NCBI RefSeq assembly: GCF_000717655.1
Contig: NZ_JNZY01000049.1
Location: 1 to 35,449, forward strand
Length of the DNA stretch: 35,449 nt
From: Streptomyces katrae
GTDB lineage: Bacteria > Actinomycetota > Actinomycetes > Streptomycetales > Streptomycetaceae
Direction: 5' to 3'
Part shown: positions 16,140 to 22,839 of the stretch, one piece after another
Layout of the letters: every line of letters begins with the position of its first letter
Numbering within the stretch: position 1 is the first letter of the stretch
Translations under genes and position numbers: made by a program
The notes under the pieces: generated by a model
The model's input: only the letters and a program-made list of their open reading frames with translations
What the model was told of the DNA's origin: nothing
Database searches by the model: none

Positions 16140-16577
16140 CTACTTCGCAGCCTCAGCCCGAAGGGTGCCGGCGCCGATGGCGCCCCGGAGGACGTGGGCG
16201 ATCTCCTCGGGCTTGAGGTCGATTCCGTCGAGCCCCTCGACGGTCAACGGGATTTCCTCCAGCGCGTACTCGCCGCGGCCCTCGGCGCTGAACTCGGGAC
16301 CGGTGCGGTCGTCGAAGGACCAGGTGGCGATGCGGGCGAGGTAGAAGAGCTGACGCTCGTCGTCGGACTCCATCGTGTGGAGGAGTCGGACGATGTCGGC
16401 CTTCCCAGCGACCTCCTCGTGGATCTCCCGGTGAAGGGCGGCCTCCCGCGACTCATCACTGGGTTCGACGCCGCCGCCGGGCAGGACCCAGTACACGGGG
16501 ATGCCGGGCTTGGTCCGGCGGATGACCAGCATCGTGTCGTCAGCGGTGACGAGGACGCCGCGGACTCGTTCGATCAT
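16140..16577 (-). CDS. NUDIX hydrolase
   Basis: The 145-residue protein contains a full Nudix box, GGGVEPSDESREAALHREIH then EEVAG (GX5EX7REUXEEXGU, about residues 35-57), the metal-binding helix that cleaves nucleoside diphosphates linked to another group. The preceding LPGG loop is intact. AAGGAG stands about 8 nt before the ATG at 16577. The substrate is unknown. It sits between an integrase fragment and a broken dehydrogenase, but itself looks complete and functional. A second, ruined NUDIX gene of a different subtype lies about 900 bp away. Confidence 0.9.
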   Translation of the reverse strand: MIERVRGVLVTADDTMLVIRRTKPGIPVYWVLPGGGVEPSDESREAALHREIHEEVAGKADIVRLLHTMESDDERQLFYLARIATWSFDDRTGPEFSAEGRGEYALEEIPLTVEGLDGIDLKPEEIAHVLRGAIGAGTLRAEAAK

Positions 16578-16619
16578 TTCGGTCTGTCTCCTTCCGTGTT
16601 GACGATCCTAGTGCAGCAC

Positions 16620-17123
16620 TCAGCCGCCATCGACGTGGACGGATTGCCCGGTGATGAACGACGCGGAGGGGCCCACGAGGAACGCCACCAGGGTCGCGAC
16701 ATCTTCGGGCCGACCACGGCGAGGGACGCACTGGCGCTTGATCTGGTCCTCCGGGCGCGCGCAGTGCTGAGCGGGGACGGCGTTCTCGGCCTCGACCTGC
16801 ATGGCGCCCGGCATGACCGTGTTGACGCAGACCCCGTACGGGCCCAGTTCGCGGGCGAGGGAGCGGGTCAGGCCCAGTAGTCCCGCCTTCGCGGTGCTGT
16901 ACGCGACCAGGTGCGTGCGACCGGCGCGGGCGTTCATGCTGCCGATGTTGACGATCCGGCCCCAGCGGCGTTAGACCATCCTGGGGGTCACGGCGTGGCA
17001 GGTGCGGTAGTGGGCGGTGAGGTTCACGTCGAGGGAGTAGTCCCAGGCCGCCTCGTCGGTGTGCTGCCAGGGGACGCGGGGGCAGGAGCCAGCATTGTTC
17101 GCCAGGATGTCGATGGGGCCGAG
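16620..17123 (-). pseudogene. Short-chain dehydrogenase/reductase, 5'-truncated with internal stop
   Basis: On the minus strand the frame begins abruptly at LGPIDILANNAG (the conserved NNAG strand), passes DYSLDVNLTAHY, meets an in-frame TAA at 16971-16973, and continues in the same frame as [13 protein letters not shown], the active site [16 protein letters not shown] and the C-terminal [12 protein letters not shown]. The NAD(P)-binding GxxxGxG segment is missing, so both a deletion and a nonsense mutation have hit the gene. It resembles 3-oxoacyl-ACP-reductase-like SDR enzymes. No function is expected. Confidence 0.85.
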
Positions 17124-17177
17124 TACTGCATGATGGCTAGGTTGCGGAGCCCATGTGCTGGCCCTCGTACGCGATGA

Positions 17178-17483
17178 GATCGTCTCGGCGAGGCGGCGAT
17201 CGCCGAACCGTTGATCGCGGATACCCTGGCGCGGGAGGATCCCGCGAATCAGCGCGGCCGGGCGTTCCACGCCTTCTGGCTGGCCCGTACTCAGCTGCAG
17301 CGGGGCAAGCTCGACCAGGCTTGCCACACAGCGATAGAGGCACTGGTGCCCGCCGCGGCGGTGTCGTCCGAGCGGGTGACCGGGCACCTTCGCGAGTTCT
17401 ACGAGCAGCTTGCGCCCTATCGCGAGGTGCCGGCCGCGGTTGCATTCGAGGCACGCCTACGAGCAATGCTTCCCCCCGCCGGG
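17178..17483 (+). pseudogene. C-terminal fragment of a TPR-containing transcriptional regulator
   Basis: The frame reads RGRAFHAFWLARTQLQRGKL, then DQACHTAIEA, VSSERVTGHLREFYEQLAPYR and FEARLRAMLP. This matches the last helical repeats of Streptomyces XRE-type regulators with tetratricopeptide repeats. The helix-turn-helix and most repeats are missing, a stop (TGA, 17175) stands just upstream in frame, and there is no start codon with a ribosome binding site. The fragment ends where the reversed NUDIX remnant begins. Confidence 0.65.
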
Positions 17484-17671
17484 TCAGCGAACCCCTTCGT
17501 CCATCAGGACGTAGAGGAGGCCGACGAGAGAGCCGCTGCTGACGATCTCGCGGTGGTCGATCATGCCCCGGATGTTCGCCAGCGGAATCCACTCGACCCG
17601 ATGTCGGTGAGCCACAAGTTCACCCACTTGTTTTCGTAGATCGGACGTTCACCGTGGATCTTCCACTGCAT
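17484..17671 (-). pseudogene. NUDIX hydrolase with its central part deleted
   Basis: From the ATG at 17671 (GAGAGGGG 8 nt upstream) the frame reads MQWKIHGERPIYENKWVNLW, typical for the N-terminus of a Streptomyces NUDIX hydrolase of about 160-190 residues. After about 28 residues it shifts into another frame that reads VEWIPLANIRGMID, then SSGSLVGLLYVLMDEGVR and a stop at 17484, typical for the C-terminus of the same family. The catalytic Nudix box is lost, so an out-of-frame internal deletion of roughly 300 bp is inferred. Confidence 0.75.
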
Positions 17672-17799
17672 CGCTGCGGCCCCTCTCGATCGACCTCCAG
17701 CATCGCAGAGCCCTATCGAAAAGAAGCCTGGTTCAGGCAAATTCACGTCACACTGACGAATATGGGCAGGGTCCTGTCGGCGCTCAGGCGCTCCTGCTG

Positions 17800-17945
17800 G
17801 AGCCCGGCCATGGAGACTCCACCATCTTCGCCCCGTTGACCGCCGTCCGGGCCGAACACCTCGGCTGGCGGCAGACGTACGCAGTCATCGCCGTGATCCT
17901 GGCGTCATCAGCATCCCCGCACATGCCCTGCCCTGCGCGCCCCGT
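17800..17945 (+). pseudogene. Possible MFS-transporter scrap with frameshift
   Basis: LTAVRAEHLGWRQTYAVIAV looks like the 'LGWR-x-x-Y' turn and helix of major facilitator transporters. After a -1 shift at about 17901 the sequence goes on as GVISIPAHAL, a continuation common in that family. Both flanks are lost. The stretch from here to 18096 holds no other recognisable gene. The match is short and by eye only. Confidence 0.4.
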
Positions 17946-18096
17946 GGCCTGCCGCCCCGCCCCAGCCCCCCGCAGCGGACCGCATCCTCGGCGGATACCC
18001 GCCTCTCCTTGCCGTCCTGGCAGCCTCTCAGGCTCCTACGTCCCAATCGCCCACGTCCACCGCGGAGCACCCAGGGGTCACGCCATGGGCACGTCG

Positions 18097-19665
18097 TCAG
18101 CGGGGCCGGCGCTTGGGAGGAATGGGGCCCGGGATGACATCGAGGTTGAGATGTTCCTTGAACAGGTGGACGAGGTTGGCGCCGTCCAGGAGTTCCAGGC
18201 GTCCGTGGTCGTTCGCGAACGCCTCGCTCGCCCGGCCGAACCACGAGGTCGTCACCAGGATGCCCTTGGCTGCCCGCTTGTGCTCCACGACGCCGGCGAG
18301 GGCGGAGACCGATTCGAAGGGCACCACCTTGGCAGTGCGTTTGGCCTGAATGATGCACAGGCCTCGCATGACCGGGTCGGTGTTCATCGCCACAGCGTCC
18401 ACACCCTCGTCCTGCGACGGTCGCGTGTTGACACTGTCGAGGCCAATGGCTTCGAACAACTGCCGGACCAAGTGCTCGAACTCCGTGGGCGAGAGGTCCA
18501 TCAGCACGGGACGGCTGTCCAGGCCCGCCACGACGTCCATGCTGTCCATCAGCCGGTACTTGCTCAAGTCGAAGGTGACCAGCGGGCGCACCGGCTCCAG
18601 CTGGTACGGATTCGGTGAGATCAGCGATCGCAACCGCTTCAGGCAGGCCTGCGGATCGACTTGGGTGAGCACCAGTTCGCTGAACTCCTCCCTTGCCGCC
18701 TGGAGAGTGATCAGACACGGGTGCACCTCGCGGCCCGTGGCACGGTCGATGGTCGCCACGTGCCCGTTCAGCGCCACGGACCTCACCACCCCGTCGGTGT
18801 CCGCCGCGAACAACTCGTGGACGGTCCGCAGTGCCGTCTGCGCCAGTACGGACGCGTACAGCTCGTGGCGCTCCTTCTCGGGCCTCGGGACAGGCGTGAT
18901 CTCGTCGCGCGTCTTCACGTACCGGTAGGCGCGGGCCGCCGGGACCACATCTTCCAGCGGCAGGTCGATCTCGACCAGCAGGTCTCCCGTATCTGCCTGG
19001 TAGGAGACCTGGTGCGCCTTCGGGAAGCCGTGGGGATACGTGGAGGCGGCCAGGACCTGGTCGATGAACCACTCGACCGCTTCGACGTCGCGCTCCTGGT
19101 AGGCGACGCGGCGTGCCTCGATCCCGGCATTCCACTCCTCGATGCGGGCCGCTTCCTGTTGGTTGCGTTCGTCATGGCGGGCCTGCGCCGCATCCAGCTT
19201 CCCGACCCGCTTGTGCTCCTCGCGAGCATGGTCACGCAGCGCCTCGTCGAACCGCTTGCGTGCAGCCTCCATCTCCGCGTCGTACGAACGGCGCCCGAAG
19301 CCGAGCGCGCCCAACCACCCACGCGGCGGCTCGGGCTCGTACTCTCCCCACCGCGGGAGGGGAACGGGCTTCGTGCGGCTCTTGGACGGCGCGAAGACCG
19401 CAGGGACGAAGTGCTGCCTGAGACTGTCGAAGCTCAGGGGCCGGCCCTCCAGCACCGCCGCACGTAACAGTCCCGCCAGCTGCTCGACGTCGTGCTCGGT
19501 CACGCTCGTCTTGTCGACGGCCTCCTGGGCACGTGCGGCCTCGTAGGCAACCTTCTCGTCGCGTGCCTTGCGCTTGGCCTCCGTCTCAGCAGCCTTCCGG
19601 CGCCGCTCACGTTCCTTGGCCTGCCGCGCCCGCTCGCGCGCGTACTCGTCGCCCCCACCCGCCAC
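18097..19665 (-). CDS. Mrr-type restriction endonuclease-like protein with N-terminal coiled coil
   Basis: From the GTG at 19665 the protein has 522 residues. The start is a charged coiled coil (about 5-45, ERARQAKERERRRKAAETEA), followed by a long helical middle part with a second charged helix. The C-terminal Mrr-cat domain (about 390-500) shows LSPTEFEHLVRQLFEAIGL, then the PD-(D/E)xK nuclease core EGVDAV (Asp423) and IIQAK (Gln440, Lys442). Mrr proteins are type IV restriction enzymes that cut modified DNA, but many homologues have other, unknown roles. No methyltransferase is nearby. The start is uncertain: the frame is open to 19854, and GTGs at 19752 and 19854 have no ribosome binding site, while a G-run precedes 19665. 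It probably serves defence. Confidence 0.82.
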   Translation of the reverse strand: MAGGGDEYARERARQAKERERRRKAAETEAKRKARDEKVAYEAARAQEAVDKTSVTEHDVEQLAGLLRAAVLEGRPLSFDSLRQHFVPAVFAPSKSRTKPVPLPRWGEYEPEPPRGWLGALGFGRRSYDAEMEAARKRFDEALRDHAREEHKRVGKLDAAQARHDERNQQEAARIEEWNAGIEARRVAYQERDVEAVEWFIDQVLAASTYPHGFPKAHQVSYQADTGDLLVEIDLPLEDVVPAARAYRYVKTRDEITPVPRPEKERHELYASVLAQTALRTVHELFAADTDGVVRSVALNGHVATIDRATGREVHPCLITLQAAREEFSELVLTQVDPQACLKRLRSLISPNPYQLEPVRPLVTFDLSKYRLMDSMDVVAGLDSRPVLMDLSPTEFEHLVRQLFEAIGLDSVNTRPSQDEGVDAVAMNTDPVMRGLCIIQAKRTAKVVPFESVSALAGVVEHKRAAKGILVTTSWFGRASEAFANDHGRLELLDGANLVHLFKEHLNLDVIPGPIPPKRRPR

Positions 19666-19908
19666 CGCCACCCCCAGGTCCCTGCACGCCGGTCCGCTCA
19701 GAACTTCCCCCACCCAGGGTCGTGCAATCCGCTTGCCTACCCACTCGATCACTGGAACGCCCGCAAGCGCCCTCTGCGTCCGGGCCGGGCGAGAAGAGCT
19801 TTGACGGCTACGCTCTGTAAAACCTGCTGCGCCGTGCCCGAGGAGCCCCTCCACGGTTCATTCGGGACCATCGGAAGACATCCCTCGACCTGACGAACCG
19901 TCATCAAA

Positions 19909-19948
19909 GTCAGCATTGGGTCAGCATTGGTCCTGGCAAAGCTGACCC
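19909..19948. repeat. 11-bp tandem repeat plus inverted repeat, possible attachment site
   Basis: GTCAGCATTGG occurs twice head to tail (19909-19919, 19920-19930). GGGTCAGC (19918-19925) is also repeated inverted as GCTGACCC (19941-19948) with a 15-nt spacer. Clustered short direct and inverted repeats are typical of recombinase arm or core sites. The nearest recombinase is only a fragment, 3.8 kb away, so the role is inferred. Confidence 0.4.
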
Positions 19949-19977
19949 CAGCTGGTCACACCTGGGAAACGTCGAGA

Positions 19978-20056
19978 GCCCGGAGAGGGCCTCTCGCAGC
20001 CCGCGTCGCCCACCCCGGCGGAACGATCTCCGCGCGGGATACGGCCCCTCTCCGGC
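19978..20056. other. Nested stem structure of 79 nt, possible terminator or structured RNA
   Basis: An outer stem CCGGAGAGGG (19980-19989) pairs with CCCTCTCCGG (20046-20055) and extends inward by two more pairs after a bulge. A middle stem CCCGCG (20000-20005) pairs with CGCGGG (20033-20038), with a small CGGA/TCCG hairpin inside. It lies 39 nt after the pirin stop when read on the minus strand, so it may end that transcript. The length is tRNA-like, but no T-loop or anticodon arm fits. Confidence 0.45.
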
Positions 20057-20094
20057 TGATCTCGACTTGTCGGGTTACTTTGGAAAACCGCAGG

Positions 20095-21060
20095 TCAGCG
20101 CACCCGTCCGCGCGCCTTCAGCGGCCCCGGCGGGAGCTGCGGCGCAGGGATCGGAGGGCCGTCGTAACCCTTCACTTCGCCGTACCGGGAGCCTTCCATC
20201 CAGTCCTTGCGGGCTTGTACGATCTCCTCGTTGCTCCGGCCGATCCAGTTCCAGAACATCACGATCTCCTCCTCGAACGGCTCGCCGCCCAGGAGCATCA
20301 GGCCGGCGTCCGAGGTCGCGCGCAGGGGGAGTTCGGTGCGGCCGCAGCCGAGGTAGAGCATCGAGCCCGGGAGGACCGGGACGCCGTCCACGTGGGCCTC
20401 GCCGGACATCGACAGGACCGCGTACTCGAAGTCCGGGTCCAGCGGGAGCCGGGTCTCCGTGCCCGCCGCCAGCGCCAGGTCCGCACCGACGATCGGGCTG
20501 TACGCCGTGCCCGGTGAGGTCGCCGTGTCCAGGGTGCCCAGGATGACCGTGGCGGTCAGGCCCGGGGCGGTCACGCGCGGGAGCTCCGCGTGGTGCTGGA
20601 AATGGGGTTCCACATGGCGGTGGGCCTCCGGGAGGGCCACCCACAGCTGGGCGCCGTGCAGGAGGCGGCCGTGCGAGCGGGGGCTCTCCTCGGAGTGGCT
20701 GATGCCACGGCCCGAGGTCATCAGGCCGAGCTCGCGCGGGCGGATCGTCTCGAGGCTGCCCACGCTGTCGCGGTGCAGCACCTCGCCGTCGTGCAGCCAG
20801 CTCACGGTCTGGAGACCGGAGTGCGGGTGCGGGGCGACCTGCATGCCGGGCTCGCCGGCGATGTCGTCCGGGCCGTAGTGGTCGACGAAGCACCAGGCGC
20901 CCACCATGCGGCGTCCCAGGTTGGGCAGGAGTCGGCGGACCTCGGTGGATTCCCCGAGCTTGACCGTGCGCGGGCTGAGGAGCTCGCGGACGGGTTCGGC
21001 CACGACGAAGCCGCGGCCGCCGCAGGCGGAGAGAGCGGGCTGGCGATCGAGATTGCTCAT
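20095..21060 (-). CDS. Pirin-family bicupin protein
   Basis: The 321-residue protein has two cupin domains. The N-terminal one has the pirin metal site: PHPHSG (His78 and His80), then GEVLHRDSVGS and GISHSEES. The C-terminal cupin (about 180-290) keeps the barrel but not the ligands, as in other pirins. Bacterial pirins bind iron and some show quercetin 2,3-dioxygenase activity or affect central metabolism; the role here is unproven. I chose the ATG at 21060 because the conserved part starts soon after, although the open frame extends to 21270. It is divergent from a TPR-protein gene, and the 106-bp spacer must hold both promoters. Confidence 0.92.
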   Translation of the reverse strand: MSNLDRQPALSACGGRGFVVAEPVRELLSPRTVKLGESTEVRRLLPNLGRRMVGAWCFVDHYGPDDIAGEPGMQVAPHPHSGLQTVSWLHDGEVLHRDSVGSLETIRPRELGLMTSGRGISHSEESPRSHGRLLHGAQLWVALPEAHRHVEPHFQHHAELPRVTAPGLTATVILGTLDTATSPGTAYSPIVGADLALAAGTETRLPLDPDFEYAVLSMSGEAHVDGVPVLPGSMLYLGCGRTELPLRATSDAGLMLLGGEPFEEEIVMFWNWIGRSNEEIVQARKDWMEGSRYGEVKGYDGPPIPAPQLPPGPLKARGRVR

Positions 21061-21166
21061 ACCGCACAACTTAGTACCGCCACCGGCGCCGCGTTCGGTG
21101 GAATGTCCGGCTGCCGTCACGTGTTGGAGGGGGCGGACGCACCACCTGAACGGCGGAAGGGACGCG

Positions 21167-21517
21167 ATGAACGCGCCGACGGCGTATTTCGAGCTCGGGA
21201 CGGCAGCCGAGCGCTGGGACCGGGCCCGGCTCTTCTTCGAGGCGAAGGAGTACGCGACGGCCGCACCCATCCTGGCCTCACTGACCGGCGAGGCCCCCGA
21301 GCAGCTGGCGCCCCGGCTGCTGCTGGCCCGCGCCTACTACCACTCCGCCCAGCTCTCGCGCGCCGAGCACGAGCTCCGCGCCATCCTCGAGCGCTGGCCC
21401 GTGGAGGACTACGCCCAGCTGATGCTCGGCCGGACCCTGGAGCGCCAGGGCCGGACCACCGAAGCCCGCCCCCACCTGCGGATGGCCGCCGCAATGGCCG
21501 GCGACTTCCCCGAGTAG
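21167..21517 (+). CDS. Small tetratricopeptide-repeat protein
   Basis: The 116-residue all-helical protein has about three TPR-like units: WDRARLFFEAKEYATAAPIL (about 17-36), LLLARAYYHSAQLSRAEHEL (about 51-70) and YAQLMLGRTLERQGRTTEA (about 82-100). Each has the small-large pattern of the TPR pair of helices. It probably mediates protein contacts; no partner is evident. GGAAGG lies a few bases before the ATG. There is no signal peptide, so it should be cytoplasmic. It is divergent from pirin and 73 bp before a methyltransferase gene on the same strand. Confidence 0.85.
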   Translation: MNAPTAYFELGTAAERWDRARLFFEAKEYATAAPILASLTGEAPEQLAPRLLLARAYYHSAQLSRAEHELRAILERWPVEDYAQLMLGRTLERQGRTTEARPHLRMAAAMAGDFPE

Positions 21518-21590
21518 CGCGCCCGCTGGCGCACCCACCGGCCCCGTGCATGCGGGGCCGGGCGGCCGCCTCGGTTAGCCTGGGAGCACG

Positions 21591-22787
21591 ATGAACCGTC
21601 TGACCACGCCTTTCGGCTCCTACGAGCTCACCCGCTTCCCCGAAGACCCGCGCGACCAGCTCCGCGCATGGGACGCCGCCGACGAGTACCTGCTGCGCCA
21701 CCTCGACTCCGGTACGGGGGAACACGGCCCGGTGGACCTGGCCGGCGCCGGCCAGATCACCATCCTCGGGGACCGCTGGGGTGCGCTCACGACGGCACTC
21801 GCCGCGTACCACCCGACGCAGATCACCGACTCCTACCTCGCCCGGGCCGGCACCGCGGCCAACCTGGACCGCGCCGGGATCGGCACCGCCAAGACCACGG
21901 TGCGGCTGCTGACCACGCAGGACGCACCGCCGGAGCGGATCGACGTACTCCTCGTCCGGGTGCCGAAGAGCCTGGCGCTGCTCGAGGACCAGCTGTACCG
22001 GCTGGCCCCGCACGTGCACGCGGGTACCGTCATCGTCGGCACGGGCATGGTCAAGGAGATCCACACCTCCACGCTGAAGCTCTTCGAAAAGATCCTCGGC
22101 CCGACGAAGACCTCGCTCGCCGAGAAGAAGGCCCGCCTGATCTTCTGCACCCCCAGCGCCACGTCGACGCGGGCCGTCGACCCCTGGCCGGTGACGTACA
22201 CGCTGGACGCGGAAGCGGGCTCGGGCGCCGGCCTGACCGCCGTCAACCACGCGGGCATCTTCTGCGCGGACCGGCTCGACGTCGGCACCCGCTTCTTCCT
22301 CCAGAGCATCCCGAACAACACGAACGGCGCCCGGGTCGTGGACCTCGGCTGCGGCAACGGCATCGTCGGCACGGCGGTCGCGGTCGCCGACCCCAAGGCC
22401 GAGATCGTGTTCACCGACGAGTCGTACCAGGCGGTCGCCTCGGCGAAGGCCACGTTCCGTGCCAACGTCCTGCGCGAGCGCGAGCGGGCCGACTTCCTCG
22501 TCGGCGACGGCGTGTCGATGCTGGACCCGGCCTCGGTCGACCTGGTGCTGTGCAACCCGCCGTTCCACTCCCACCAGGCGACGACGGACGCGACGGCGCT
22601 GCGCATGTTCGCGCAGTCGCGCAAGGTGCTGCGTCCGGGCGGTGAGCTGTGGGTGATCGCCAACCGCCACATGGGCTACCACACGCATCTGCACCGCCTC
22701 TTCGGCAACAGCGAAGTCGTCGCGAGCGAGCCGAAGTTCGTCGTACTGCGGGCGGTCAAGCAGGAGATGCGGCCGCGCCCCACGTGA
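21591..22787 (+). CDS. RlmG/RsmC-type SAM-dependent methyltransferase
   Basis: The 398-residue protein has a degenerate N-terminal methyltransferase-like half (about 1-190) and an active C-terminal half with the SAM-binding DLGCGNGIVG (from Asp251) and the catalytic NPPFH (from Asn322). A duplicated fold with NPPFH is the hallmark of RlmG and RsmC, which methylate guanine N2 in 23S or 16S rRNA. The length suits the RlmG subgroup, but target nucleotide and subunit are not shown by the sequence. TAGCCT and GGGAG lie 8-16 nt before the ATG, so the 5' leader may be very short. There is no operon partner downstream; the next gene has its own promoter. Confidence 0.87.
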   Translation: MNRLTTPFGSYELTRFPEDPRDQLRAWDAADEYLLRHLDSGTGEHGPVDLAGAGQITILGDRWGALTTALAAYHPTQITDSYLARAGTAANLDRAGIGTAKTTVRLLTTQDAPPERIDVLLVRVPKSLALLEDQLYRLAPHVHAGTVIVGTGMVKEIHTSTLKLFEKILGPTKTSLAEKKARLIFCTPSATSTRAVDPWPVTYTLDAEAGSGAGLTAVNHAGIFCADRLDVGTRFFLQSIPNNTNGARVVDLGCGNGIVGTAVAVADPKAEIVFTDESYQAVASAKATFRANVLRERERADFLVGDGVSMLDPASVDLVLCNPPFHSHQATTDATALRMFAQSRKVLRPGGELWVIANRHMGYHTHLHRLFGNSEVVASEPKFVVLRAVKQEMRPRPT

Positions 22788-22826
22788 CCTGCTGGTATAC
22801 CCGCCGGTACAGCCTGCGGTACGTCC

Positions 22827-22832
22827 TACACT
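22827..22832 (+). promoter_or_regulatory. -10 box of a probably leaderless MerR gene
   Basis: TACACT lies 7 nt before the GTG start at 22840, so transcription would begin at or next to the start codon. There is no Shine-Dalgarno sequence. Upstream, GGTA recurs about every 12-13 bp (GGTATA, CGGTAC, CGGTAC at 22796-22822), which could be the regulator's own operator. No good -35 is seen, as is common for regulator-dependent promoters. Confidence 0.55.
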
Positions 22833-22839
22833 CGGCCGC

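Noticed and set aside
17137..17592. Minus-strand frame of 151 codons in the remnant area
   Set aside because: It runs antisense through the TPR-regulator remnant and has the Arg/Pro-rich look of a shadow.
19978..20056. Possible tRNA because the outer stem closes about 76 nt
   Set aside because: No T-loop (TTCRA), no anticodon arm of 5 bp with 7-nt loop, and the acceptor would be 10 bp; does not fold as a tRNA.
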